Source: Lujinxingia litoralis
GTDB taxonomy: Bacteria; Myxococcota_A; Bradymonadia; Bradymonadales; Bradymonadaceae
Assembly (NCBI RefSeq): GCF_003260125.1
Contig: NZ_QHKO01000001.1
Span: 1 to 64,000, forward strand
Reading direction: 5' to 3'
DNA length: 64,000 bases
Translations under genes and position numbers: made by a program
The notes under the pieces: generated by a model
Seen by the model: only the letters and a program-made list of their open reading frames with translations
Told to the model about the DNA's origin: nothing
Database searches by the model: none
Part shown: one piece after another, positions 14,561 through 24,341 of the stretch
Layout of the letters: every line of letters begins with the position of its first letter
How positions within the stretch are numbered: position 1 is the first letter of the stretch

Positions 14561-17359
14561 TTATCGGCAGATGCCGAAGACGCCGAAGAGAGGGCCGTCA
14601 TCCGACCACGGCTCACAGACCGTACCGTCGGTGCAGCCACCACCACCGTAGAAGTCGCACATCTGCACGCAGATCCCCTGGGGCTCGACGCAGGCATTCA
14701 CGGCTTCCACGATGCAGAACGAGTTCTCGTCACACATCTTGCCACCGTCGGCCACGTCGCAGGGCTGAAGTGAGCGAATCTTCTTGTCGGTGCGCTCCAC
14801 ACAGTGGCCCGCGGAGGTGCTGGCGCCATCGGGGGTGATCGGCGAGCAGGCATAACCTTCGGAGCAACCACTGTCGCCGCCATCGCCGACGAAGGGTTCA
14901 CACACCTGGCTGCAGACACCACCGGGGGCGCCCAGCTGAGTCGCATCGGTGAAGGCACTCTGCAGGAAGCCACCCAGGGTGTTGCTGCGACGGGCGCAGA
15001 CCATGCCGGCCTCGCAGTTCTGCTTGGAGGGCTGACCGCAGTCTTCACCGAAGGCTACGTCACCGGAGGGCTGGCAGTAGGTCTGACCTTCAGGGCCAAA
15101 GCAGCCCTGCTGATCGGCGGGGCAGTTCGGATCCGTGTTGTCCGCCCCGGCGTTGCACGGGATACGGCACTTGCCGAAGTTATCGATGCCTTCCTGCCCG
15201 ACACAGATCTCGCCGCTCTCGCAACCCAGCGCGTCGTTGGTTTGCTCAGCAGGCTGGCAGTAGCTGCGGCACACGCCGGCACCAGTGCTGGTGGCGTCAC
15301 AGTGAGCGCCGTCCACACAGTCGGAGTCCGACGAGCAGGCATCGCCCACTTCGTTGCCGTTCGAGGGGAAGCACACGCCGCTGCCGTCACCAAAATCATC
15401 GCAGCGATCGTTGGCGTTGGTGCAGCCACCCACGCCCCACTGGTCAGCGTTGGCGCAGGTTTCCAGGCAGAAGCCCGATCCGATGAACGCCGCACCCTGA
15501 ATCAGGTTCAGGCAAGTTCCACCAAGCATACGCCCCACCGGAGCCGACAGGTAAGGCACCGAGCCCAGCGGCGAGGACTCCGAATCAAGCGCAAACTCGG
15601 TCGTCACGGCACCGGCTTCCGCGGTGAAGGTGAAGATGCGCAGCGCCTCGTCACCTTCAAACGCGCCGGTTGCAAAAACGTACACATCGTAATCCCCGGC
15701 ATCCAACTCAATGTAGTTGCCGATGGCGCCAAAGGTTGCCGCGGTGAGCGCGTAGTGACGGTTGCTGGCCACACTCACATCGGAGTCTTGTTCCACAAAG
15801 ACCACGTCCACCGAGCCGGGAAGCGCCACTGCATGGACCACGCGAACCTTCGCGGCACCGCTGACCGAAGCTTCGTCGCGGGCCACCGGCACCGTGAGCA
15901 CCGAAATACCGTTGTCAGCATCGGCATTGTCGACCGCCGCAATCACAACCGCGTCGCCAGCATCGACCTCAAGCTCGCCGTCAAAGAGCACGGCACCACC
16001 GGTGGCGCGCACCACCACCTGGCGCTCACCAGCGTCCAGGGAGAGGAAGCCTTCTTCACCGGCAATGTCACCGAAGGAGACGTTCTCCAGGATCACCTCA
16101 CCGTCGACCAGCACGTCGACCGCGGGCAGTTCGGCACCGAAGTGCGCGATCTGGGTGTAAGCACCGGTGGACGCCGACGGGCAGGTGGCGTCGCGCTGCG
16201 CCGCGTTACCCAGCGTCGGGTCGCACGAGGGCAGGCAGCGACGAACACCTTCGTCGATCTGGATGCAGGCCGAGCTATCGGGGCACTGCGTGTTGTCCGA
16301 GCAGTTCTCGTAGAGGTCGCGCTCACGGGTGGTCTCCCGAGCACACAGACCGTCAACACCATCGACCGGCACGCAGGCCAGGTCGTCGCCGCACTGAGCA
16401 CCATTGTGACCGAAAGGCTCGCAACGATCGCCGCAGAAGCCCATGCCCATCAGCGCGCCACTGGTTTCGCCGATACACGCCTGGTCGCCGCCACACTGGC
16501 CGTCGTTGGAGCAGGGACGGGCGCAGTAGCTTTCGTGCGTATTATTGCCGGTCTGAATATCGATCAAAGAATCGACACCGGTCACGCACACAAGACCTTC
16601 TTCGCAGTCGCTGGCCGCGGTGCAGCTCTCATTCTCTTGAGCGTTGCCGGCCGGCAGACAGGTGCGCACGCCATTCTGCAGGCCGCAGTGCACGCCGTTG
16701 GCGAAGAGCGCCGGATTCTCAGCCACGATCTCAGCGCAATCCTCTTCAGCGCTGAGCACGCCACCGCATTCCGAGGGGCGGCAGACCGGCTTGAGCTGGA
16801 GCGAAACGTCGGTCACGCAGGCCTGACCGGAGCTGCAATCGTAAGCCGAGGTCGCCTGTCCTCCGTTACCGCACACGCGATACTCGGTGCAGGTTTCGTA
16901 ACAACGCGGCCCATCGCCGATATCTTCACAGGCGAACCCGGAACGCGTGGCGTCACCCGGCACGCAATCCTGACCGACTTCGGTGCACTGGCGCGGGGTA
17001 GTGCGGCAGAGACCTTCGTCACAGACGTAGCTTTCCGGGCACTGAGAGCTGCGCGAGCACTGGCGCTCCACACAGGCGCCTTCATCGTCGCAGGTTTGCC
17101 CCGGCGCACAGTCCGTGGCGGTGTCGCAGCTGGTGTTATTGATGCACTGTCCCGCAGCGCACTGCTGATGACCTTCACAGTCAAAGTCATCAAGACACTC
17201 GGAGGAGCGGAGCACGCACTCCCCGTCAAAGCAGGCCGACCCGGCGCCGCATTCATCGTCACTCACGCACACGTCATCATCTGGCCCACATGCTGACACG
17301 GTCAGCGCGAGCAGAGCGACGCCGAGCAACGCCCAAAGTTGTGAAACCGACTTCCTCAT
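14561..17359 (-). CDS. Large Cys-rich lipoprotein with embedded DUF4397-like domain
   Basis: A 932-residue exported lipoprotein. GGAGG lies 4-5 nt before the start. The signal peptide ends in LTVSAC (lipobox, Cys24). Nearly all of the rest is short Cys-rich units of the type C-x-D-D-x-C-x(4-6)-C-x-x-G-x-C (VCVSDDECGAGSACFDGEC and similar), about 30-390 and 600-932, like the disulfide-rich modules common in myxobacterial surface proteins. In the middle (about 395-595) a Cys-free beta domain starts 'AHFGAELPAVDVLVDG' and repeats as 'VRVVHAVALPGSVDVVF', which fits two DUF4397 units. Function unknown; probably surface display or adhesion. It has its own promoter and terminator. Confidence 0.85.
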   Translation of the reverse strand: MRKSVSQLWALLGVALLALTVSACGPDDDVCVSDDECGAGSACFDGECVLRSSECLDDFDCEGHQQCAAGQCINNTSCDTATDCAPGQTCDDEGACVERQCSRSSQCPESYVCDEGLCRTTPRQCTEVGQDCVPGDATRSGFACEDIGDGPRCYETCTEYRVCGNGGQATSAYDCSSGQACVTDVSLQLKPVCRPSECGGVLSAEEDCAEIVAENPALFANGVHCGLQNGVRTCLPAGNAQENESCTAASDCEEGLVCVTGVDSLIDIQTGNNTHESYCARPCSNDGQCGGDQACIGETSGALMGMGFCGDRCEPFGHNGAQCGDDLACVPVDGVDGLCARETTRERDLYENCSDNTQCPDSSACIQIDEGVRRCLPSCDPTLGNAAQRDATCPSASTGAYTQIAHFGAELPAVDVLVDGEVILENVSFGDIAGEEGFLSLDAGERQVVVRATGGAVLFDGELEVDAGDAVVIAAVDNADADNGISVLTVPVARDEASVSGAAKVRVVHAVALPGSVDVVFVEQDSDVSVASNRHYALTAATFGAIGNYIELDAGDYDVYVFATGAFEGDEALRIFTFTAEAGAVTTEFALDSESSPLGSVPYLSAPVGRMLGGTCLNLIQGAAFIGSGFCLETCANADQWGVGGCTNANDRCDDFGDGSGVCFPSNGNEVGDACSSDSDCVDGAHCDATSTGAGVCRSYCQPAEQTNDALGCESGEICVGQEGIDNFGKCRIPCNAGADNTDPNCPADQQGCFGPEGQTYCQPSGDVAFGEDCGQPSKQNCEAGMVCARRSNTLGGFLQSAFTDATQLGAPGGVCSQVCEPFVGDGGDSGCSEGYACSPITPDGASTSAGHCVERTDKKIRSLQPCDVADGGKMCDENSFCIVEAVNACVEPQGICVQMCDFYGGGGCTDGTVCEPWSDDGPLFGVFGICR

Positions 17360-17559
17360 AAAACCTCCATGCGATGCCCGGCGGTGGGCAAAATTCGACT
17401 CGTGGCAGGACTGCGCACCTTAATGGAGCCGCGAAACAGGTGTCAATCACCTGGATCCGGCACATTCAAAAGACATGCCACCGGCCACATCTTCACAGCC
17501 ACACTACGTGCTTCGTGCAGAAATCCGGGAGCTTAGCGCGCCCGGCAAATTGACAAATC

Positions 17560-17588
17560 GTTATCGGATGATTCGCGACAGGGGTCAA
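17560..17588 (-). promoter_or_regulatory. Candidate promoter of the Cys-rich lipoprotein gene
   Basis: Minus strand TTGACC (17588-17583), 17-nt spacer, GATAAC (17565-17560), in the 291-nt gap upstream of the start at 17359. It would give a leader of about 190 nt. Confidence 0.4.
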
Positions 17589-17650
17589 CCGATCGTTTTT
17601 GCACACCCATATTTAAGGTGTGTTCACAGCCAGATCGACCTCTATCACAC

Positions 17651-18730
17651 TCAACGAAGCCCCAGTCCGGGATACATCTTGAGCAGTTCCACGGCCTGCG
17701 GACGCGCGACAAGCTGCTCCACCCGTCCGATCAGCGCTCGTTCCACCGACGCACCTCCATCCCCGAAGAGCTCCCGGCGACTGGCGTACCCCTCCTCGAT
17801 CAACTGAAGCCAGCTCTGAAGCCGGGAGTAGAGGTAGCGCGAGGGGGCAAACACAAAGCTCGCCCCGTCGAGCAGAGTCGCCTCCACCATGGCGGGTCGT
17901 TTGCCCTGCCCCATCGCTTCCAGGTTGGCCACCATCACCTCCCAGTAGGTCCCGAGCGCTTCCCCCATCAGCGACTCCACGGCCTGGAGTGAGGCATCGG
18001 TCGCACTGCCCACCTCCACCTCGCCAAGGAGCATGGCGTCAAAACGGGCTACGTAGGCCCGGACCCGCCCAAATTCGGCGCTACGCAGCACCCGCGCACC
18101 GCTGGGATCGCTTGCGTATTGTCCCAGCGGGCCGTAGCACCCGAAATCAGCCAACGAAGGCACGTCACCAAATAGGTAGAGGCGCCCATCCCCCAGGGCG
18201 GCTTCGAGCGCCTCCAGCGTGCGCCTCGCGCTGCCACTCAACACCTCGGCGTTCGCCGGGCCTATCCCCCAGTCTTCCAGCCGAAATCGAATCGCCTGAC
18301 CGGCCGCGCGTCCCAGCAGGCGCCCCGCCCCGGGGAGTCCTCCGGTGAGTTCGGCGCCGATAAGCTGCTCCACGTGGCGCACGTCCTCGGGATGGCCCCA
18401 GCGCGATTGCACCATCCAGCGCACCATCCACTCATCGGCAAAGTCTTCCAGCAACAAACTCAGCGTGTCGATCCCCGGGGGCATATAGAGTTCTCGGGCG
18501 AGCTGCGGGAGGCGCAACACATACTCGGCGATCGCCGTAGAGTCATTGATCGCCCAGTCTCCGTTGCGTAACACCGGCACCATCGTCTTCCCGGTGAGCC
18601 GACGAATCAGCCTGTAGCGACGCACCACATTTTGAATCACCAGGCGATGCTCCACGCCCAGATAACGCAAGAGCGCGGCGACCTTCATCGAATAGGGGCT
18701 GGCGCGGCTGATGAATAACTCATAGGACAT
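17651..18730 (-). CDS. Glutathione S-transferase-like protein
   Basis: A 359-residue protein. Residues about 1-80 look like a GST N-terminal thioredoxin fold: YELFISRASPYSMKVAALLRYLG, then MVPVLRNGDW (the cis-Pro region) and INDSTAIAEYV (the Glu/Asp-Ser glutathione motif). The remaining 270 residues are mostly helical and longer than the usual GST C-terminal domain, with ADFGCYGPLGQ in a typical position. The catalytic residue near the N terminus would be a Ser. Substrate unknown. It is transcribed divergently from the HD phosphohydrolase. Confidence 0.75.
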   Translation of the reverse strand: MSYELFISRASPYSMKVAALLRYLGVEHRLVIQNVVRRYRLIRRLTGKTMVPVLRNGDWAINDSTAIAEYVLRLPQLARELYMPPGIDTLSLLLEDFADEWMVRWMVQSRWGHPEDVRHVEQLIGAELTGGLPGAGRLLGRAAGQAIRFRLEDWGIGPANAEVLSGSARRTLEALEAALGDGRLYLFGDVPSLADFGCYGPLGQYASDPSGARVLRSAEFGRVRAYVARFDAMLLGEVEVGSATDASLQAVESLMGEALGTYWEVMVANLEAMGQGKRPAMVEATLLDGASFVFAPSRYLYSRLQSWLQLIEEGYASRRELFGDGGASVERALIGRVEQLVARPQAVELLKMYPGLGLR

Positions 18731-18875
18731 AAACGCTCCTCGTTGAGGCGCTTCCGGGGATGCGAACCACCGGTCTGCCCGACCCGCAGGCGCGACCCGC
18801 TATGGTGCGACGACACTGAAGTGCCATCTCTCTTAGCGCCGGCTTCTGCGGCTGGCTACCTTCTTTGAGCCTCCT

Positions 18876-20285
18876 ATGTCTTCGTCCAACCCCTTTGGTA
18901 GCCTTCCCGAACTTCGACGCGACGCGATGGGCACCACGGTACGGGTGCCCGAACTGCGCAACATCGCGCTAACCCCGCGCGTCGAGGCGATCCTCGACCA
19001 TCCGGCGTTTCAGCGGCTGCGCCGGGTCCGCATGCTCGGCCCCACGCACCTGGTCTACCCGGGGGCTGTGCACACCCGTTTTGAGCATTCTCTGGGCGTC
19101 TACGGATGCACGCGCTGGTTTCTACAGTCACTGGGACGCATCCCCGAGCTGGCCTCTTCGCTGAGCGAGGTCGATCTTCTGAGCGTGCTCGCCGCAGGCC
19201 TGCTCCATGACATCGGGCACTACCCCTTTGCCCATAGCCTGGAGGCCCTGCACCTCAAAGGCGAAGACACCCCACGCCACGAGGAAGTCGGCGGTCGGAT
19301 TATTATGGGGGAGTTCGAGGCGTTGCGCGGCGAACGATCCATCGCCGAGATCCTCAGCAGTCAGTGGGGCGTGGAGCCCGAACGTGTCATCGCGCTGTGC
19401 ACCGGCAATCTGGGGGCTCGCCCCTCGCAGATCGATCAACTGCTGCACTCGATCATCAGCGGAACGATCGACGCCGATAAAATGGACTACCTGGAGCGAG
19501 ACTCCCATCACATCGGGGTGCCCTACGGGCGCACCTACGACCGAGAACGTCTGCTGGCCAACCTGACCCTCAACGCCGATGAGACCCGCCTGGCGATTGC
19601 CGCCAAAGGGAAGGTGCCCGCGGAGATGTTTGTGTTCAGCCGTTACACCATGTTCAGCGAGGTGTACTGGCACCACACCGTGCGGGCGGCCAGCGCGATG
19701 GTCGAAAATGCGATCGCCGCTTTTCATAGTCGTGCGCAAATCGACCCCGACGACTTCCTGGGCTACCTGCTGCGCTTTGATGATGAGGAGCTACTGAGCT
19801 GGCTCTTTGAGCACTCCCCCGACCCGAGCGCCCCACGCTTTTTACTCGGGGGGCTTCAAACCACACGACGACGCCTCTACAAACGCGTGGCGACCTTCAG
19901 CCGGATCTACGCGGAACGCGATAAACAGCGCGCCTACGAGACAATCTATCAGATGGAGCGCGCCCAGCTCTTCGATCTGACCGCGCGCCTCAGCGCCCGC
20001 CTGGGCTCCGCCGTGGGGGTGCCTCTTCATCCGGCAGCGCTGATCATTGACATCCCCCCGCGGGACAAAGATCGCATCGACTCCATCGATGTCGTCTACC
20101 CCCGAGCCCGGGGCAAACGCTTTTATCCGCTCCACCAACTCTCGCAGGTCGTCAACGGGATCCAGGATGACTTTATCGCCGTCGTCAAAAAGATCCGAAT
20201 CTTCGCCGAACCCTCGCTGGCCGCCCAACTGAGAGATCTCAAAGGCGTCGAAGATCTCCTTCTTACCGAAATTCTTAAAAGTTAA
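18876..20285 (+). CDS. HD-domain phosphohydrolase (dGTPase-like)
   Basis: A 469-residue cytosolic enzyme. It begins MSSSNPFGSLPELRRD; no strong ribosome site is visible upstream. The first His is in HTRFEHSLGVY and the HD doublet is His111-Asp112 in AAGLLHDIGHYPFAHSLE; IDADKMDYLERDSHHIG is the later conserved Asp segment. These are the features of the SAMHD1/dGTPase-like HD superfamily. The likely reaction is hydrolysis of a (deoxy)nucleotide phosphate. It is monocistronic. Confidence 0.85.
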   Translation: MSSSNPFGSLPELRRDAMGTTVRVPELRNIALTPRVEAILDHPAFQRLRRVRMLGPTHLVYPGAVHTRFEHSLGVYGCTRWFLQSLGRIPELASSLSEVDLLSVLAAGLLHDIGHYPFAHSLEALHLKGEDTPRHEEVGGRIIMGEFEALRGERSIAEILSSQWGVEPERVIALCTGNLGARPSQIDQLLHSIISGTIDADKMDYLERDSHHIGVPYGRTYDRERLLANLTLNADETRLAIAAKGKVPAEMFVFSRYTMFSEVYWHHTVRAASAMVENAIAAFHSRAQIDPDDFLGYLLRFDDEELLSWLFEHSPDPSAPRFLLGGLQTTRRRLYKRVATFSRIYAERDKQRAYETIYQMERAQLFDLTARLSARLGSAVGVPLHPAALIIDIPPRDKDRIDSIDVVYPRARGKRFYPLHQLSQVVNGIQDDFIAVVKKIRIFAEPSLAAQLRDLKGVEDLLLTEILKS

Positions 20286-20345
20286 GACCACATAGTTCCG
20301 ACTCCCCTTCTGAGAGCCTTCACAATTCGGCGGACATCCGAACAC

Positions 20346-20376
20346 AAAAAGAGCCCACGAGTGAACTCGTGAGCTC
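20346..20376 (-). terminator. Terminator of the small membrane protein gene
   Basis: Minus-strand stem GAGC-CACGAGT / ACTCGTG-GCTC with one mismatch, followed by U5. It lies 91 nt after the stop at 20468. Confidence 0.55.
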
Positions 20377-20467
20377 CAGGGGACCGACTTCGATCCATAA
20401 TGTTACTCCCACGCAACCTCCAACGCATATCCGGGTACAACATCGACGTTCCAGACTCCGCCAACGC

Positions 20468-20623
20468 TCAGGGGGTGTTTGAGCCCGGACGATCGCCAGC
20501 GCTGGTTTCACCATCGGCGAGCGCAAAACGCTCTCGACGCTGACGCACCATGGCGATACCGGCCCCCACCAGTAGAAGCGCCGGAACGCCAATAAAGAAT
20601 GCCATCACAATCCACTCGAACAT
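20468..20623 (-). CDS. Small single-pass membrane protein
   Basis: A 51-residue protein. AGGAGG lies 6 nt before the ATG at 20623. Residues 3-25 (EWIVMAFFIGVPALLLVGAGIA) are a transmembrane helix, followed by MVRQRRERFALADG, positively charged and so probably cytosolic. No family recognised. The longer frame upstream of 20623 lacks a start. Confidence 0.6.
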   Translation of the reverse strand: MFEWIVMAFFIGVPALLLVGAGIAMVRQRRERFALADGETSAGDRPGSNTP

Positions 20624-20820
20624 GGTCGTCCTCCTGATCGGGTTGGGATCGACACCGAACTCCCCGGGGTGCCCGGGCCCCGTGGAGCACACGCCGACAC
20701 AGCGCCAGCGCTCTTACGGTACAGGCATCGCGCCTGCCCGCAGTTCCCCCTAACGTAGACACCCCCTGACCAGGCGCAAGCAATGGATTTCCAGCGTTTT
20801 TGAGAAACCCGACCTATGAT

Positions 20821-21369
20821 TCAGCGCTCAAAGACCAACAGGCTAAAGACCTCACGGAGCGCCGCGGGAGCCTCCACTGTCTGCTCAAGATACGCGGCCA
20901 GGCGTGCAGCCGCTTCGGCACGCACCTCGCCAGGAAGATCGCGCCCCACGAGCTCCTGCCAGACCTGCTGCCCCAGCGCAGCGGTCGGCCCGGCCCCCAG
21001 GATATCGCGCTCCGAGGCTTTATCCTTCGCCCCTGACGGTGCGTTGGGCAGCTTCTGAAGACCCTGTTCCCTTTCGGAAGACTCCCCGGAAGCCTCCCCC
21101 GTCACCGGGGCCCACCACGCTCGAAGTCGCTCCAGCGGATCGCCGGCGCCCGGGGAAACGTTCTCCGGCAGGGGCAAGCGCTGTGCCTGCGCAACCCACT
21201 CACCAAACTCAAACAGCGGCGCCTGTTCCACCGCCGCACTCCCCTGCTGCACCAACTCGGCAAGCGCCTGAATCGGATCGCCGGCCGGGCCAGGCTCCAA
21301 CCACAGTGTCGGCAGCTGCGCAGCCAACTCCATCGCGCGCTCCAACCTCAAAAGGGGATCTCGAGCCAT
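20821..21369 (-). CDS. Hypothetical cytosolic protein
   Basis: A 182-residue protein with no signal peptide. The ATG at 21369 has AGGAG 8 nt upstream; a GTG at 21378 overlaps that site and is rejected. It is Ala/Leu/Glu-rich and predicted mostly helical, with an acidic Ser/Glu/Lys linker (about 93-118) between two helical parts. No motif recognised. It lies divergent to the tRNA-Leu pair. Confidence 0.6.
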   Translation of the reverse strand: MARDPLLRLERAMELAAQLPTLWLEPGPAGDPIQALAELVQQGSAAVEQAPLFEFGEWVAQAQRLPLPENVSPGAGDPLERLRAWWAPVTGEASGESSEREQGLQKLPNAPSGAKDKASERDILGAGPTAALGQQVWQELVGRDLPGEVRAEAAARLAAYLEQTVEAPAALREVFSLLVFER

Positions 21370-21531
21370 GTTCACCACTCCTAAAAGTTCATACCCGTGC
21401 CAGACTCCCCCCGGCGCCGCGTCACATCCATCGCCGCGGAAGAAAGAGCCTCAGAAACACCGGTACTCTATGTCTGCTTGTCCCATTGCACCAGCCGGCG
21501 CACGAAAATCGACGCCGGTGCAACTTTTCCA

Positions 21532-21560
21532 TTGACACCCTCTCCTCCCGGCGATACATA
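21532..21560 (+). promoter_or_regulatory. Sigma-70 promoter of the first tRNA-Leu
   Basis: TTGACA (21532-21537), 17-nt spacer, TACATA (21555-21560). The start of transcription would be about 21567, where the duplicated block starts. Confidence 0.75.
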
Positions 21561-21566
21561 CCCTTC

Positions 21567-21686
<120 letters not shown>

Positions 21687-21691
21687 TCTCA

Positions 21692-21724
21692 AAAGCCGCA
21701 CCCCTAAAAGGGTGCGGCTTTTTT
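21692..21724 (+). terminator. Terminator of tRNA-Leu copy 1
   Basis: Stem AAAGCCGCACCC / GGGTGCGGCTTT with a 6-nt loop and U6, just 6 nt after the tRNA. Confidence 0.92.
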
Positions 21725-21805
21725 ACATGTATGCTCTCTCAAGCTGACCCGTCGCGCTCGGCAGATCTGTACTTAAAAAAGTTCTCTCGTGACGCATAAC
21801 GCCTG

Positions 21806-21834
21806 TTGACAGACCCGCGCCCCGGGTCTACAAG
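21806..21834 (+). promoter_or_regulatory. Sigma-70 promoter of the second tRNA-Leu
   Basis: TTGACA (21806-21811), 17-nt spacer, TACAAG (21829-21834), the same distance before the repeat as in copy 1. Confidence 0.7.
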
Positions 21835-21840
21835 ACTTCT

Positions 21841-21960
<120 letters not shown>

Positions 21961-21974
21961 TCAGATGCAATATA

Positions 21975-22011
21975 AAGAAGCCGCCCTCGTTTTCGAGGGC
22001 GGCTTCTTTAG
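21975..22011 (+). terminator. Terminator of tRNA-Leu copy 2
   Basis: A perfect 15-bp stem (AAGAAGCCGCCCTCG) with a TTTT loop, followed by a short T-rich stretch. Confidence 0.85.
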
Positions 22012-22073
22012 TTTCTTGCGCCGGGAAAATCAGGTCAGCTCACCACCGTGTTTGAACATTGGGTCTGACGCAT

Positions 22074-22111
22074 AAAAAACGCCCGGGCCGAATTCGACCC
22101 GGGCGTTTTTA
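22074..22111 (-). terminator. Terminator of the Asp-rich lipoprotein gene (bidirectional)
   Basis: Stem AAAACGCCCGGG / CCCGGGCGTTTT, 10-nt loop, with A and T runs at both ends, so it can work in both directions. It lies 62 nt after the lipoprotein stop. Confidence 0.88.
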
Positions 22112-22172
22112 TCAAGACGACCTCCCCTCTTTGCTGCTCCGAGTTCGGAGTAGCAAAAGAGGTAGCGTGGCC

Positions 22173-23306
22173 TTATTCCGCAGCCGCTTCGGCTTCCACG
22201 CCGGCGATCACCGCCGGAACCGCCGAGAAGGTCAGGCCGGCGCTAAACGCGTCAGCATCGCCGTCGCCGTCGATGTCGATGTCCGCCAAGCTGCTCACGA
22301 GCGGAATCGTGCCGCAGAACCCGGCAATATCACCGCAGATCGCCTCATCATCCACACAGGAGTCAAGCTGCGCCTCGCTGAACTCCGGACAGGCCGGCTC
22401 GCCGTTGTCCAGAGCGACCAGATCGACCAGCGTCTCCGGATTGCCCAGGCAGCCACAGTTGGCGCCGACCTTGTTCACCTCGTCGATCAGCTCTTCGAAG
22501 ATGATCAAACCGCCCAGACGACCGTTCTCCAGAGTCACGCCTTCTTCCAGCGAGCTCTCCTCAGCAACGACATCCGCTTCGATGGTGGCGTTACGCACCG
22601 AGAGCGCGAGTTCCAAACCGAAAAACTCGAGTACGATGACAACCGTACCCGGACCGGCTTCCACAACCGGGATGCCACCGTCATCAATGATGGTAGCGTT
22701 GGGCAACACCGCCTGCGGCGCCGTACCCTGGTCGAAGCTGGCCGGGTCAATCAGCTCACCGTTTTCCGTGCTCTGCGCACCGAGCATGAAGTTGATGTTG
22801 AAGTTCTGCCCCGCTTCCAGCGCCGTGAGCCCATCGTGCTCCAACACCAGGCTGATGGACCCATCGGCGATGCCCTCGGCGATGGCATCGTTGGCCACGT
22901 CCACACCGCCGTTCGGGATAAGATTCGCCAATCCCCCCAGGGCATTATCTATATTATTATTATCGTCGAAGTCGTAGCAGCAGGTGTCGTCTGCAATCTT
23001 CAGCTCGCTGATCTTGGACGCCGTCCCGAACTCAAAGGTCTCCGGATCGGCATCACAACGCTCCGAGGCTCCTTCTTCGCCACAGCGGGGGGGCGGAGGA
23101 GCGATGTCCACGCCGTCTCCCGGCCCGTCGCCGCCATCTTCTTCAACGTCACCGGAATCTTCACCACCGGTATCGTTATCACCGGCATCCGTTTCCACGT
23201 CGGTGTTGCTGTCGCTGTCGCCACCACAGGCAGTGAGCGTGGACGTCGCCATACCGGCGCTGACCAGGAGAACCATCAACAGTTTCAGCGTGTCGTTAAC
23301 CTTCAT
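22173..23306 (-). CDS. Asp-rich secreted lipoprotein
   Basis: A 377-residue lipoprotein; GGAGG lies 6 nt before the ATG. The signal peptide ends STLTAC (lipobox, Cys27) and is followed by a strongly acidic linker of Asp, Gly, Glu, Thr and Ser (about 28-70) typical of surface-exposed lipoproteins in this lineage. The body has Cys pairs (CGEEGASERC, CCYDFDDNNN, NCGCLG, CPEFSEAQLDSC, CGDIAGFC) and a calcium-loop-like D-I-D-I-D-G-D-G-D-A-D near the C terminus. No enzyme motif. Function unknown. Confidence 0.8.
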   Translation of the reverse strand: MKVNDTLKLLMVLLVSAGMATSTLTACGGDSDSNTDVETDAGDNDTGGEDSGDVEEDGGDGPGDGVDIAPPPPRCGEEGASERCDADPETFEFGTASKISELKIADDTCCYDFDDNNNIDNALGGLANLIPNGGVDVANDAIAEGIADGSISLVLEHDGLTALEAGQNFNINFMLGAQSTENGELIDPASFDQGTAPQAVLPNATIIDDGGIPVVEAGPGTVVIVLEFFGLELALSVRNATIEADVVAEESSLEEGVTLENGRLGGLIIFEELIDEVNKVGANCGCLGNPETLVDLVALDNGEPACPEFSEAQLDSCVDDEAICGDIAGFCGTIPLVSSLADIDIDGDGDADAFSAGLTFSAVPAVIAGVEAEAAAE

Positions 23307-23655
23307 TTCAAACCTCCAGAGGGGATCACGCGCCCGACCTCGCCATCGAGATCGCTCAGACGCTCTGCTGCCAGTCCAGCAAGGCCGGCGAGCTGTTTCA
23401 CAAGACGAAACATCAAGAAGGACGCTAGCAAAGGAGCAAAACCAGGGTCAAGTTTCTCCTCTCGCTCTACGGGGTAAGCGGTCCAGAAAACACCACGCGT
23501 AGCCACGTTTTCCGGCTCAGCAGGGATCCGCGGTGCTCATCGCGGGTACGCTGGACAGGTGAGACCGCAACGCTACAATCAGCGCCCCGGCTCAGCGCTG
23601 CGCGCCGAGCCCGGCCCTCTGACCCGCTCACCCCGACCAACCGCGTGAGATCTCC
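23307..23655. other. Intergenic region between divergent genes
   Basis: 349 nt between the lipoprotein and the secreted protein. A minus-strand TTGACC with a weak -10 lies around 23450; otherwise I see nothing. Short frames crossing it are antisense-like. Confidence 0.4.
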
Positions 23656-24216
23656 GTGAAACTCTCCTTGTTCGCTCCCATCGCGCTTTGCCTTACGCTT
23701 GCCGGCGTTCCCACCTTTGCGCAATCCCCTCCGGAAAGCGACACCTCCTACGCTCCGCAGATGGTCCCGGAACACCAGCTCCTCGTCACCTCCGGGTTTA
23801 GCCGCTCCCCGCTGAGTTTCCCCTGGGACCTGCTCTCCTCCCGCGAGGTTGCTCGCGAGGGCCGCGTGGACTTTGAGCATGTCTATGACATTCCTTTTTC
23901 GCAGGTCCGCACCGAGGTCGAAAGCACATACCTCGGCCGCAAAGACTTTGCCGGCGTCACTCCCGAAGCGGTCCCTCACTCCGACGTCGGGCACCTGCGA
24001 ATCATCGGCATGGAACTGGGCCAAACCCGCGCGCGCCTGCGCCTGGGGCATCCGGATATCGCTCCGCAATTTAGTGTGGAGTTGGAGGCCGATGGCCGAC
24101 AGACGCGCGTGCTGATTGAAAACACCACGTCCAATCCATTCTACAGCGGCTTCACCCCGGCGCGCGCTCCCTTTGAGCCGGCCGGCGCGGCCCCGATCCC
24201 CTTTCGCTGGAACTGA
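23656..24216 (+). CDS. Hypothetical secreted protein
   Basis: A 186-residue protein starting with GTG (KLSLFAPIALCLTLAGVP...), with a signal peptide cleaved near TFAQS. The mature part is beta-rich with an Arg/Glu-rich centre (DFEHVYDIPFSQVRTEVES). It has no Cys in the mature part and no recognised motif. The ribosome site is weak. It lies 125 nt before the sirtuin gene. Confidence 0.65.
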   Translation: MKLSLFAPIALCLTLAGVPTFAQSPPESDTSYAPQMVPEHQLLVTSGFSRSPLSFPWDLLSSREVAREGRVDFEHVYDIPFSQVRTEVESTYLGRKDFAGVTPEAVPHSDVGHLRIIGMELGQTRARLRLGHPDIAPQFSVELEADGRQTRVLIENTTSNPFYSGFTPARAPFEPAGAAPIPFRWN

Positions 24217-24341
24217 ACTCCCTCTGCAGCACGAGCCGCCCGTTGCCTAATCACCTCGTTCGCACCCTGGCGCGCGCCCTCGCCGCCCGGGCAGCCGATC
24301 TCCTTCCACCGGCGCTCGACCCGCGTCTGAGGAGCCAACGC

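Noticed and set aside
14804..17296. 830-residue plus-strand open frame
   Set aside because: It is antisense to the Cys-rich lipoprotein and has no ribosome site or domain.
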